Shown: one piece after another, positions 8,414-17,371 of the stretch
Layout of the letters: the number at the start of each line of letters is the position of its first letter
How positions within the stretch are numbered: position 1 is the first letter of the stretch
NCBI RefSeq assembly: GCF_018736085.1
Contig: NZ_CP076134.1
Location: 3,978,501 to 4,042,500 of the forward strand
Length of the DNA: 64,000 nt
DNA from: Bradyrhizobium sediminis
Lineage (GTDB): Bacteria; Pseudomonadota; Alphaproteobacteria; Rhizobiales; Xanthobacteraceae
Reading direction: 5' to 3'
Made by a program: the position numbers and the translations under genes
The notes under the pieces: generated by a model
Seen by the model: only the letters and a program-made list of their open reading frames with translations
Told to the model about the DNA's origin: nothing
Databases searched by the model: none

Positions 8414-9961
8414 TCAGCTTGCCGCGCTCGCCAGATCGGCCGGGGGCGCGTAGGCGGCTTCCAGTGCCGCGAATTCCCCCGGCAGCATGTCGCACAGAAC
8501 CTGCACATGCGGAATGATGTTGGCGCCGGCGATGAATCCGAAATCGAGCTGGTCGCGATAGCTCTGCACGGTGATGTTGAGCGCCATCCCGTGGGTCGAG
8601 ATCGACACCGGGAAGATGTGCAGCAATTCGGCACCCGCCGCATACAGCGTCTGCCGCGGCCCCGGCACGTTGGACACCGTGACGTTCGCCGCCGGCGGCA
8701 GCACGTCCGACAGGTTGGAGCGGCTGTACAGCAGCGCCAGGATCTGGACCAGGATCGGCGCGCCCAGCATCGAGATGTTGGAGACCTGCGGCATCAGGGC
8801 CCGCAGCGGATGCGACATCTCCTTCGACTTGGTTGATTGCGCGATGATCGCCTCCAGCCGCGCCTTGGGATCCTCGATATTGGTGGCGATCGAGCAGATC
8901 ATGCCGAACACCTGGTTGTTGGCGTCGGTATTGCCCTCTTCGCGCAGCGAGATCGGCACCGCGGCCGTCATCGATTTGGTCGGCAGCGCGCCCTGCTCGA
9001 GCAGATAGCGCCGGACCACGCCGGAGGCGAGCGCCAGCACCACGTCGTTGAGCTTGCCGCCGGACTGCTTGGCCAGCGCCTTGGCGCGCGAGAGCGAGAT
9101 CGAAACGCCGGCAAAGCTGCGCTCCGACGAAATCGCCTTGTTCAGGACGGTCGACGGCGACACCATGCTGGCGATGCTGTCGCGCGATTTCGGATCGGAA
9201 ATCTTGCCTGCCACATCGGAGACGCTCTTCAGCATGGTGGGAATGCTGCCGGCGAACTTCACCGCGCTTTCGATCTGGAACATCGCATTGTCGAACAGGA
9301 TTGAGCCGAGATCGCTTTTTCCCGAGCGCGGCAGGTCGATGCTCTTCGGCGCCGTCGCACCGTCGAACGGCTGGCGCCAGAGTTGCTGATAGGAATCGAT
9401 CAGGTTGGCGGCGATGTCGCGCGGCTCCTGCCCGACCTTGGCGCGCGCCGTCGGCGGCTCGATCGTCCGCGGGATCGGCGTCACGTCGTAGATCATGTTG
9501 GTCAGCGCCGCACCGGCGCCGCCGTCGATGCAGGCGTGATGCATCTTGGAATAGAGCCCGATCTCGTTGTCCTTCATGCCTTCGAAGACATAGAATTCCC
9601 AGAGCGGACGGGCGCGGTTGAGCAGCTTGGCGTGCATCCAGCCGACGATCCGTTCCAGCGTCGCGCGATCGTGCGGTGCCGGCAGGCTGCCGCGGAAGAT
9701 GTGGCGGTCGATGTCGAACTGGTCGTCCTCGACCCAGGAAGGGTGATCGATGTCCAGCGGCGCCTTTTCCAGGCGGGCCTTGAGGATCGGCGCGATATGC
9801 AGCCGCGAGGCGATCATCGCCTTGAAGTCCTCGAAGAAGTCGCCCTTGTAGTCGTCGGGCAGGCGGAAGATCGCCATGCTCCCGACATGCATCGGCATTT
9901 CCGGCGTTTCCAGATACAGAAACGACGCGTCCATCGACGACAGTTTCTTGGCGTCACTCAT
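8414..9961 (-). CDS. Wax ester synthase/diacylglycerol acyltransferase (WS/DGAT)
   Basis: A 515-residue bifunctional acyltransferase that transfers acyl groups from acyl-CoA to fatty alcohols or diacylglycerol, making neutral lipid. The catalytic HHxxxDG motif is seen as HHACIDG at 141-147. The second family motif near the C-terminus (NVTVSNVPGP) and the N-terminal MSDAKKLSSMDASFLYLETP start are typical, and the length is that of full family members. It lies in a minus-strand run with a lipase-like gene upstream (78-base gap) and an epoxide-hydrolase-like gene downstream (28-base gap). WS/DGAT is well known in actinobacteria and Acinetobacter; here it sits a few kilobases from PHA genes. Confidence 0.93.
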   Translation of the reverse strand: MSDAKKLSSMDASFLYLETPEMPMHVGSMAIFRLPDDYKGDFFEDFKAMIASRLHIAPILKARLEKAPLDIDHPSWVEDDQFDIDRHIFRGSLPAPHDRATLERIVGWMHAKLLNRARPLWEFYVFEGMKDNEIGLYSKMHHACIDGGAGAALTNMIYDVTPIPRTIEPPTARAKVGQEPRDIAANLIDSYQQLWRQPFDGATAPKSIDLPRSGKSDLGSILFDNAMFQIESAVKFAGSIPTMLKSVSDVAGKISDPKSRDSIASMVSPSTVLNKAISSERSFAGVSISLSRAKALAKQSGGKLNDVVLALASGVVRRYLLEQGALPTKSMTAAVPISLREEGNTDANNQVFGMICSIATNIEDPKARLEAIIAQSTKSKEMSHPLRALMPQVSNISMLGAPILVQILALLYSRSNLSDVLPPAANVTVSNVPGPRQTLYAAGAELLHIFPVSISTHGMALNITVQSYRDQLDFGFIAGANIIPHVQVLCDMLPGEFAALEAAYAPPADLASAAS

Positions 9962-10039
9962 GTTTCCCTCCCGCAGATCACGCGGCGCCTTTCTTGGCGC
10001 TTCTTGCCGTTCAGGCGGTCCCTGTTGCCGGGACGCTAG

Positions 10040-10843
10040 TCAGGATTGTGATTGTGCATTTTCCGGAGGCGCATATGCAATGGCAAACGGCCCCGATCGG
10101 TCAAATTGCTTGAATTCGCCCTCGGCCTGGGCCAAACGATCCGCGACTGCCCATAGCGCCGCCGGATTGACGCCGAGTCCGATATGGCTGGCGAAATGGA
10201 CCTCGATGTTCTCGGCGGTGCCGGAGGGACGCAGCAGGCAGGTTCGCCAGTTCACGATGCCGTCGGTGCGCGAATAGATCGACGTGGCCGGAACCGGAAG
10301 ATCGCCTGATATCGCGGCGCGAAGCTCCGGGTCGTCCTCGACCCCCTCCCCTGACAACGCCTCATAGAGCCGCGTGGCGTTGGTCGCTGTCACGTCGTTT
10401 GCAAACGGGCTTCCCAGCGTCACGACCGATCGCACCATCTCGGGGACCTGCAGCGCCAGATCGCGCGCATAGACGCCGCCAAGGCTCCACCCGACGATGC
10501 TGACCTTGCGGCCGGTGGCGGCATGAATTTCGGCGAGCCGGCTGCGCAGCGCGGTTCGCATCCGCGACACGCCGCCGAGGTTACGGCCCATCCGCCAAGC
10601 ATGGGCGTCGTAGCCGAGTTCCCTGAGATATCGCCGCATCGGCGCCATCGACAGATCGCTGGCGAGGAACCCCGGCAGCAGCAACACCGGATGGCCGTCG
10701 CCCCGTGGCGCGCGCATCAACAGCGGCGACAGTATCAGGCTGGCGTTGAGTTCAAAGATCCCTCTCGCCTCGGCCAGCAGCAGGCCGAGCGACGGCGGAC
10801 GAAGCCGGCCGGTGGGCTGGGATTCGCTGCGGTCAGCCGGCAT
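10040..10843 (-). CDS. Alpha/beta hydrolase, lipase/acyltransferase-like
   Basis: A 267-residue hydrolase with the strand VLLLPGFLAS, a nucleophile elbow GWSLGG, a late Asp in SRTDGIVNW and a His in ASHIGLG. This is the pattern of bacterial triacylglycerol lipase/PGAP1-like proteins. There is no signal peptide, so it is probably cytoplasmic and may act on stored neutral lipid. It is 5 bases downstream of the DUF6489-type gene and 78 bases upstream of the WS/DGAT gene, all on the minus strand. The substrate is unproven. Confidence 0.85.
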   Translation of the reverse strand: MPADRSESQPTGRLRPPSLGLLLAEARGIFELNASLILSPLLMRAPRGDGHPVLLLPGFLASDLSMAPMRRYLRELGYDAHAWRMGRNLGGVSRMRTALRSRLAEIHAATGRKVSIVGWSLGGVYARDLALQVPEMVRSVVTLGSPFANDVTATNATRLYEALSGEGVEDDPELRAAISGDLPVPATSIYSRTDGIVNWRTCLLRPSGTAENIEVHFASHIGLGVNPAALWAVADRLAQAEGEFKQFDRSGPFAIAYAPPENAQSQS

Positions 10844-10848
10844 CGCTA

Positions 10849-11115
10849 CTACTTGTCGCCGGACTTCTTGTCGGCGCCGCGCACACCGCCGAGGCCGGCC
10901 ATGGTCACGAACATGTCCTGAAACCGCTCGGCGATTTTCGGATCGAAGGTGAACCAGCTCTGCACCAGCGCTTCCGGCGAAACCTTTTCGATGTTGGCCA
11001 TCATCTGCTTCTGGAGATTCTCCATGACGGCCGTCTGCATCGGCTGCACGTCCGGAAGTCCGAAAAACTGCCGGGCTTCGAGCGGCGTGCAGTCTATCTC
11101 AACGTTTATCTTCAT
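10849..11115 (-). CDS. Small DUF6489-type protein
   Basis: An 88-residue protein beginning MKINVEIDCTPLEAR and FFGLPDVQPMQ. I recognise this start as that of the DUF6489 family, widespread in alphaproteobacteria and without known function. The rest is a helical segment with repeated Met/Gln and a Gly/Lys/Asp tail. ATG 11115 is used because the conserved start begins there, although the frame is open further up. It is the first gene of the run leading to the lipase-like and WS/DGAT genes. The resemblance of its helix to PHA-granule helper proteins is only an impression. Confidence 0.75.
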   Translation of the reverse strand: MKINVEIDCTPLEARQFFGLPDVQPMQTAVMENLQKQMMANIEKVSPEALVQSWFTFDPKIAERFQDMFVTMAGLGGVRGADKKSGDK

Positions 11116-11230
11116 GTCGGCTCCTGACTGCTTCTTGACAGCTTGTCGCAGTATCGCCGCGACAGGCCGGGCGAAGCAAGCGGCCTGACCGGACCGAACC
11201 GCGTCTTCAGCCTTCATTCGGCGGATATGG

Positions 11231-12484
11231 TCAACCGAACCGCTCGACCGCAAAGGGCGCGGGATCGGCGAACGGGGTCTCGCCGGTCATCATCTCCGCC
11301 AGGAGGCGGCCGGTCGCGGGGCCGAGCGTGAGACCGTGGTGCTGGTGTCCGAAATCGAACCACAGCCCGGCATGGCGAGGCGCCTTCCCGATCACCGGCA
11401 GCATGTCCGGCAAACACGGCCGCGCGCCGATCCAGGGTTTCGCGTCGATCGCCTCCCCCAGCGGAAACAGCGCATGGGCCTGCGGCAGCGCGCGCTGCAG
11501 CTGAATGGGGGTCGGCGGCGCATCGCGGCGGGCGAACTCCACCCCGGTGGTGAGCCGGATGCCGCGGTTCATCGGCGCCAGCACGAAACCCTGATCCGCA
11601 TCGAGCACGGGATGATTGAGCACGGCATTGCCGCGCGCCGCCATATGCAAATGATAGCCGCGCTTGACGCTGAGCGGGATCGCATAACCGAGCGGGCGAA
11701 ATACCAGATCGGACCATGGTCCCATCGCCACCACGACTTCGCGCGCGACGGCAGCACCATTGGAGCCGCCAATGCGCCAACTGCCGGCGGATTGTTCGAG
11801 GGTCCTGGCATCGGCGACGAGAAAGCGGCCTCCCTTGCGCTCGAACAGCGCCGCATAGGCCTTGGCCAGTCCGCCTGGATCGGGAACGAATCCGGGCGCA
11901 GGAAAATGGATGGCGCCTGAAAACTCCCCGCTCAGATTGGGCTCGCGCGCCGCGATGGCCTTGCCGTCGAGAACATGGCCTGCGACGCCATACTGCCTGG
12001 CCCGTTCGAAATCGCTCAACGCATTGGCCAGCGTCGCATCCGAGCGATAGAGCTTGATCCAGCCGTCGCGCCGCAACAATTCCGGAACCCCGGCCTCGGC
12101 AATCAGCGCCTCGTGTTCGATGAGGCTGGCCCGGATCAGGGGCAATTCGGCCATCGCGCTGTGCAGCGCCCGCTCCGGCGAGGACGCCAGATAATAGCGC
12201 AAGATCCACGGCAGGAAGGCCGGCAGGTCGGCGAGGCTGTAGCGCACCTGCGGCGCGCGGTTCATGGCGTATCGCAGGATCTGGCCGAAATCCCGGGGAA
12301 ACATGTAGGGAAAGACCGACGCGCATTCGATCAGGCCGGCGTTGCCGAAGCTGGTCCCTTCGCCGGCCAGTTCGTTCCGGTCGACCAGGATGACGTCGCG
12401 TCCCCGCTGCTGCAGGTGCAGGGCGGCGCCGACGCCGACCATGCCCGCCCCCAATACGAGAACATCGGCCTTGAGATCCGCCAT
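11231..12484 (-). CDS. FAD-dependent oxidoreductase, D-amino-acid dehydrogenase-like
   Basis: A 417-residue DAO-family flavoprotein. The dinucleotide motif VLGAGMVGVGAALHL lies at about 9-23, then EGTSFGNAG, a middle substrate domain, and near the C-terminus the FAD loop FDFGHQHHGLTLGPATG. This arrangement fits DadA-like enzymes that oxidise D-amino acids or secondary amines and pass electrons to the quinone pool. ATG 12484 is the first codon of the conserved fold; the frame upstream is not protein-like. It is transcribed away from the peptide ABC transporter, sharing a 201-base intergenic region, so the imported peptide or amino acid may be its substrate. Confidence 0.87.
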   Translation of the reverse strand: MADLKADVLVLGAGMVGVGAALHLQQRGRDVILVDRNELAGEGTSFGNAGLIECASVFPYMFPRDFGQILRYAMNRAPQVRYSLADLPAFLPWILRYYLASSPERALHSAMAELPLIRASLIEHEALIAEAGVPELLRRDGWIKLYRSDATLANALSDFERARQYGVAGHVLDGKAIAAREPNLSGEFSGAIHFPAPGFVPDPGGLAKAYAALFERKGGRFLVADARTLEQSAGSWRIGGSNGAAVAREVVVAMGPWSDLVFRPLGYAIPLSVKRGYHLHMAARGNAVLNHPVLDADQGFVLAPMNRGIRLTTGVEFARRDAPPTPIQLQRALPQAHALFPLGEAIDAKPWIGARPCLPDMLPVIGKAPRHAGLWFDFGHQHHGLTLGPATGRLLAEMMTGETPFADPAPFAVERFG

Positions 12485-12685
12485 CCCGGCGCTCCAATAG
12501 TTGAATGTTACGTTCCTGTTCCCGCTGCTTACAGTGAAGCTGGTTATTGCGGTAGCGGCGCGCAAACCGACCTGCCCCCGCGGAAATCGCGCTTGCGCGG
12601 CGGCCAAACTCTGGCAACAATGGATCAACCATGGCTGCCGTCATTGCAGCGATGAACAACGCGCCACAGCGGAGAACCTTAACAA

Positions 12686-14281
12686 ATGTCGGTACGTCAA
12701 ACCTTGTTCGCAGCGACCACCGTCACCCTCGTCGCCCTTGCGATGACCCCGGCATCGGCCCAGACCCTGCGCTACGCCAACCAGGGCGACCTCAAATCGC
12801 TCGATCCCTATACGCTCAACGAAAGCACCACCCATGGCCATCTCGGACAGGTCTTTGAAGGGCTGATCGCGCGCGACAAGGATCTGAAGATCATTCCCGG
12901 CCTTGCCGAAAGCTGGGAAACGCCGGAGCCGACGCGCTGGCGCTTCCACCTGCGCAAGAACGTCAAGTTCCAGAACGGCGACCCCTTCACCGCCGACGAC
13001 GTGGTGTTCTCGGCCGACCGCGTCCGGGCCGCCGGCTCCAACCTGCAGACCCGCATTGCCAAGGATGCGAAGGTCGTCAAGATCGACGACTACACCGTCG
13101 ATTTCATCCTGACGTCGCCCAATCCCATTCTGAATTCGCAATGGGATACCTGGTACATCATGAGCAAGAAATGGGCCGAGGCGAACAACGCCGTGGCCCC
13201 GACGCCGGCAGCGGCGACCTCGCCGAGTTTTGCCTCGCTCCACGCCAACGGCACCGGCGCCTTCATGATCGAGAGCCATCAGCCCGGCGTCAAAACCGTG
13301 TTCAAGGCGAACCCGAACTGGTGGCGCAAGCCCGAGCACAATCTCAAGGAGATCATCTTCACACCGATCAGTTCCGACGCCACGCGCGTGGCGGCCTTGC
13401 TTTCGGGCGAAGTCGACGTCATCGAGCCGGTTCCGCTCCAGGATATTTCGCGCGTGGACTCCAGCCCCAATGCGCAGGTCTTGAAGGGCCCGGAACTGCG
13501 AACGATCTTCCTCGGCATGGACCAGGTCCGCGACGAATTGCTGTTTTCGAACGTCAAGGGCAAGAATCCGTTCAAGGACGTCAAGGTCCGCGAGGCGTTC
13601 TTCAAGGCCATCGATGTCGAGCTGATCAAGAACCGCGTGATGCGCGGCCTCTCGACGCCGTCGGCGCTGATGATCGCGCCGCAGCTGTTCAGGCTCTCGG
13701 GTGATTTTACGCGTCCGAAGTTCGATCCCGACGGCGCCAAGAAGCTCTTGACCGAGGCGGGCTATCCCGACGGCTTCGAAGTCACGATGGACTGCCCGAA
13801 CGATCGCTACGTCAACGACGCGGCGATCTGCCAGGCGGTGGTCGGCATGCTGGCGCGCATCGGGGTCAAGGTGAACCTGCTGGCGCAGCCCAAGGCGCAG
13901 TATTTCGCCAAGGTGCTGAAGCCCGGCGGTTACCAGACGTCGTTCTATTTGCTGGGCTGGACACCGGGAACCTCCGATGCCCATAACGTGCTCTACGACA
14001 TCATGGGCTGCCGCGACGACCCGAAAGTCGCGCGTGGCGAAGCCAATCTCGGCGGCTACTGCAGCAAGAAGGTGGACGAAATCGCCCAGAAAGTGCTGCT
14101 GGAGACCGATACGGCCAAGCGCGATCTGCTGATCAAGGAAGCGTTCGGAATCGTCGCCAAGGAATTTGGTTATATCCCGCTGCATCAGCAGGCGCTGGCG
14201 TGGGGTGTGTCGAAGAAGGTGAAACTGACGCAGCGCGCTGACAATCAGGTGCTGCTGTATTGGGCGACCAAACAGGAGTAG
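12686..14281 (+). CDS. ABC transporter substrate-binding protein (dipeptide/oligopeptide family)
   Basis: A 531-residue periplasmic protein of the SBP family 5 type. The Sec signal peptide ends near ALAMTPASA|QTL. Family motifs include LTxDDVVFSADR-like FTADDVVFSADR, WWRKPEHNLKEI and YIPLHQQ near the C-terminus. It delivers a ligand to the permease pair encoded just downstream. GGAG lies 12 bases before the ATG. A terminator-like hairpin (14299-14327) separates it from the permease genes, which often gives more binding protein than membrane protein. The exact ligand (peptide, glutathione, opine or another amine) cannot be read. Confidence 0.92.
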   Translation: MSVRQTLFAATTVTLVALAMTPASAQTLRYANQGDLKSLDPYTLNESTTHGHLGQVFEGLIARDKDLKIIPGLAESWETPEPTRWRFHLRKNVKFQNGDPFTADDVVFSADRVRAAGSNLQTRIAKDAKVVKIDDYTVDFILTSPNPILNSQWDTWYIMSKKWAEANNAVAPTPAAATSPSFASLHANGTGAFMIESHQPGVKTVFKANPNWWRKPEHNLKEIIFTPISSDATRVAALLSGEVDVIEPVPLQDISRVDSSPNAQVLKGPELRTIFLGMDQVRDELLFSNVKGKNPFKDVKVREAFFKAIDVELIKNRVMRGLSTPSALMIAPQLFRLSGDFTRPKFDPDGAKKLLTEAGYPDGFEVTMDCPNDRYVNDAAICQAVVGMLARIGVKVNLLAQPKAQYFAKVLKPGGYQTSFYLLGWTPGTSDAHNVLYDIMGCRDDPKVARGEANLGGYCSKKVDEIAQKVLLETDTAKRDLLIKEAFGIVAKEFGYIPLHQQALAWGVSKKVKLTQRADNQVLLYWATKQE

Positions 14282-14298
14282 GCAGCTTCGAGGCTCAG

Positions 14299-14336
14299 GG
14301 TCCCGGTGGCTTGACGCTCCCGGGACCGTTCTTTTT
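14299..14336 (+). terminator. Intra-operon terminator/attenuator
   Basis: GGTCCCGG (14299-14306) pairs with CCGGGACC (14320-14327), followed by GTTCTTTTTT. It lies 17 bases after the binding-protein stop and 50 bases before the permease start, so partial termination would lower permease expression. Confidence 0.7.
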
Positions 14337-14387
14337 TGGGCTGGCCGCCGCGTCCGCGGCGTCGCAAGGCCACAGTGAAAGGATCAC

Positions 14388-15368
14388 ATGCTCGCTTTCA
14401 CACTTCGCCGGGCCATCCAGGCCATTGGCGTCATGATCGCGGTCGGGATCATCTCGTTCTCGATGTTCCGCTTCGCGGGCGATCCGGTCAACCAGATCGT
14501 CTCGCTGGATACGCCGGCCGCCGAACGCGAAGCCGTGCGCAAGTCGCTCGGTCTCGACGATCCGGTGCCGCTGCAGTTTGCCCGCTATTTCGCCAACGCC
14601 GCGCAGTTCAAATTCGGCGTCTCCTATCAGTTTCGCCAACCGGTCTCGAGTCTGCTGATGGAGCGGATGCCGGCGACGCTGGAACTCGCCATCTGCGCCA
14701 CCATTTTCGCGATGGTGTTCGGCATCCTGATGGGGGTCTATTCGGCACTGAAACGCGACACGGTTCTGGCCAAAATATTCCAGGCGGTGTCGCTGATCGG
14801 AATCTCGCTGCCGACCTTCCTGATCGGCATTCTCCTGATCTATCTGTTCGCCGTGGTGCTGGGCTGGCTGCCGTCGTTCGGCCGCGGCGACGTGGTGCGG
14901 ATCGGCTGGTGGACCACCGGCCTGCTCACGGTGTCCGGCCTCAAGGCCCTGATCATGCCTTCGGTCACGCTCGGCCTGTTCCAGATGACGCTGATCATGC
15001 GGCTGGTGCGGGCCGAAATGCTCGAGGTGCTGCGCACCGACTATATCCGCTTTGCGCGGGCGCGCGGGCTGACGACACGGGCTATCCATTTCGGGCACGC
15101 GCTCAAGAACACGCTCGTACCCGTGATCACGGTCGCCGGCCTGCAATTTGGCTCGGTTATTGCATTTGCAATCATCACCGAAACCGTATTCCAGTGGCCG
15201 GGCATGGGACTGTTGTTCGTGCAAGCGGTGCAGAACGTCGATATCCCGATCATGGCCGCCTACCTGCTGATGGTGTCCCTGATTTTCGTCACCATCAATC
15301 TGGTGGTGGATATTCTCTATACGGTCGTCGATCCGCGGCTGCGCTCCACCATCAGCCGTCCGGCCTGA
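14388..15368 (+). CDS. ABC transporter permease, DppB type
   Basis: A 326-residue inner-membrane protein with about six membrane segments. The N-terminal helix (LRRAIQAIGVMIAVGIISF) is followed by the periplasmic VNQIVSLDTPAAEREAVRKSLGLDDP segment typical of DppB/OppB (read in shorter parts: AVRKSLGLDDP). The EAA loop is seen as RTDYIRFARARGL, which docks the ATPase. It is the first permease of the block dppB-dppC-dppD-dppF type and follows the binding protein. A GGATCAC site precedes the ATG. Confidence 0.92.
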   Translation: MLAFTLRRAIQAIGVMIAVGIISFSMFRFAGDPVNQIVSLDTPAAEREAVRKSLGLDDPVPLQFARYFANAAQFKFGVSYQFRQPVSSLLMERMPATLELAICATIFAMVFGILMGVYSALKRDTVLAKIFQAVSLIGISLPTFLIGILLIYLFAVVLGWLPSFGRGDVVRIGWWTTGLLTVSGLKALIMPSVTLGLFQMTLIMRLVRAEMLEVLRTDYIRFARARGLTTRAIHFGHALKNTLVPVITVAGLQFGSVIAFAIITETVFQWPGMGLLFVQAVQNVDIPIMAAYLLMVSLIFVTINLVVDILYTVVDPRLRSTISRPA

Positions 15369-15381
15369 ACGAGATCCCCCG

Positions 15382-16353
15382 ATGTCCGACGCCGTCATCC
15401 CGCACCAGGCCGAACCGAGCGCACCGCGCGCGCATTCCGGCGGCGGCTGGCTTCGGCGCGCCCTCGAAAGCGACGTGTTCTATTCGTTCCGGCGCTCCAG
15501 GATGACGATGGTCGCGGCCGCCGTCACCTTGCTGTTCTTCCTGCTGGCGATCCTGGCGCCGCTGCTGGCCGTACAGAACCCGTTCGACCCGGCACAGCTT
15601 CAATTGATGAATTCGCGGATTTCGCCGCTGTGGACCGCCGACGGCCAAAGCCCGTTCCTGCTCGGTACCGACGAACAGGGCCGCGACGTGTTTTCCGCCA
15701 TTCTCTACGGCCTGCGCATTTCGCTGACGGTCGGCATTCTCGGCGTGCTGTTCTCCGGCACGCTCGGCATCGTCCTCGGATTGATCGCCGGCTATGTCGG
15801 CGGCGCCGTCGACGGCCTGATCATGCGGATCGCCGACGTGCAGCTGACCTTCCCGGCGATCCTGATCGCGCTCCTGATCAACGGCGTCGTCAAATCGGTG
15901 TTCGGCAATCGCCTCGACGCCATGAGCACGCTGGCGGTATTGGTATTCGCGATCGGACTGAGCTTCTGGGTGCAATATGCGCGCACCGTGCGCGGCTCGG
16001 TGATGGTGGAAAAGAACAAGGATTACGTCGCGGCGGCGCAGTTGATCGGGCTGCCCGCGCCCGTGATCATGCTGCGCCACGTGCTGCCCAACGCGATGGG
16101 ACCGATCCTGGTGATCGCCACCATCAACCTCGCGCTCGCCGTGATCACCGAGGCGACGCTGTCGTTTCTGGGCGCCGGCATGCCCGACACCATGCCCTCG
16201 CTCGGCACCCTGATCCGGATCGGCAACAATTATCTGTTTGCCGGCGAATGGTGGATCGTGGCCTTTCCTGGCCTCGCGCTGGCGTCGCTGATTCTCTCGA
16301 TCAATCTGCTGGGCGACTGGCTGCGCGACGCGCTCAATCCGAAACTCCGATGA
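15382..16353 (+). CDS. ABC transporter permease, DppC type
   Basis: A 323-residue inner-membrane partner of the upstream permease, separated by 13 bases. It has the N-terminal cytoplasmic extension and first helix (MVAAAVTLLFFLLAIL), the conserved LGTDEQGRDVFSAILYG segment of DppC-type permeases and the EAA loop KDYVAAAQLIGLP. The large central segment contains an unusual insertion (around VKSVFGNRLDAMSTL) compared with the shortest family members, so the protein is slightly longer than the ~300-residue norm. It completes the membrane channel of the first peptide-type importer. Confidence 0.92.
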   Translation: MSDAVIPHQAEPSAPRAHSGGGWLRRALESDVFYSFRRSRMTMVAAAVTLLFFLLAILAPLLAVQNPFDPAQLQLMNSRISPLWTADGQSPFLLGTDEQGRDVFSAILYGLRISLTVGILGVLFSGTLGIVLGLIAGYVGGAVDGLIMRIADVQLTFPAILIALLINGVVKSVFGNRLDAMSTLAVLVFAIGLSFWVQYARTVRGSVMVEKNKDYVAAAQLIGLPAPVIMLRHVLPNAMGPILVIATINLALAVITEATLSFLGAGMPDTMPSLGTLIRIGNNYLFAGEWWIVAFPGLALASLILSINLLGDWLRDALNPKLR

Positions 16354-16384
16354 TTGGCGCTGTAACCCCCAAGTATCCGACCGC

Positions 16385-17371
16385 ATGACCGAACCCGTTC
16401 TTTCCGTGCGTAACCTTCAGGTGGAATTCGTCACCCGCCGCAGCACGCTGCGCGCCATCGACGGGGTGTCGTTCGACATCGCCAAGGGCGAGGTGCTGGG
16501 CGTGGTCGGCGAATCCGGCGCCGGAAAATCCGTCACCGGTCTTGCGGTGATCGGCCTGATCGATCCGCCCGGCCGCATCAGTGGCGGCGAGATCTATCTG
16601 TCGGGCATGCGGATCGACAACCTGCCGCCGGAAGAAATGCGCCGGATCCGCGGCAAGCGGATCGGCATGATCTTTCAGGACCCCCTCACCAGCCTCAACC
16701 CGCTGTACCGGATCGGCGACCAGATCGTCGAAACGATCAAGACCCACACCAACCTGTCGGAACAGGCCGCGCGCAAGCGCGCCATCGACCTGTTGGCCGA
16801 GGTCGGCATTCCCGCCCCGGAAAAGCGCATTGACGCCTATCCGCACGAGTTCTCCGGCGGCATGCGCCAGCGCGTCGTCATCGCGCTGGCGATCTGCGCC
16901 GAGCCCGAGCTGATCATCGCCGACGAGCCGACCACGGCGCTCGACGTCTCGGTGCAGGCTCAGATCATCTCCCTGATCAAACGCCTCGGACGCGACCACG
17001 GCACCGCGGTGATGCTGGTGACCCACGACATGGGCGTGATCGCCGAAACCTCCGACCGCGTCGCGGTAATGTATTCCGGCCGCGTCGCCGAGATCGGTCC
17101 GGTGCGCGATGTCGTGCAGGACCCGCTGCATCCCTATGCCAAGGGCCTGATGGGCGCGATCCCGACGCTCGCGGGCGACGCCGCGCGGCTGGTGCAGATC
17201 CCCGGCTCGATGCCGCGGTTGTCGGCGATCCCGCCGGGCTGCTCGTTCAACCCGCGCTGCGCGTTCGCGTTCGACCGCTGCCGGATCGAGCGGCCGGAAC
17301 CGATCAAGCATGGCACGCAGGCCGTGGCCTGCCATCTCTACGACGCCGCCGCGAAGGATTCCGCGGCATGA
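16385..17371 (+). CDS. ABC transporter ATP-binding protein, DppD type
   Basis: A 328-residue cytoplasmic ATPase. Walker A is GESGAGKS, the signature is FSGGMRQR, Walker B is [11 protein letters not shown], and the H-loop is VTHDMG. The C-terminal oligopeptide/dipeptide extension with PPGCSFNPRC and further Cys residues is present. Together with the next ATPase it energises the first transporter. Its stop overlaps the next start (ATGA at 17368), so the two ATPases are translationally coupled. Confidence 0.94.
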   Translation: MTEPVLSVRNLQVEFVTRRSTLRAIDGVSFDIAKGEVLGVVGESGAGKSVTGLAVIGLIDPPGRISGGEIYLSGMRIDNLPPEEMRRIRGKRIGMIFQDPLTSLNPLYRIGDQIVETIKTHTNLSEQAARKRAIDLLAEVGIPAPEKRIDAYPHEFSGGMRQRVVIALAICAEPELIIADEPTTALDVSVQAQIISLIKRLGRDHGTAVMLVTHDMGVIAETSDRVAVMYSGRVAEIGPVRDVVQDPLHPYAKGLMGAIPTLAGDAARLVQIPGSMPRLSAIPPGCSFNPRCAFAFDRCRIERPEPIKHGTQAVACHLYDAAAKDSAA

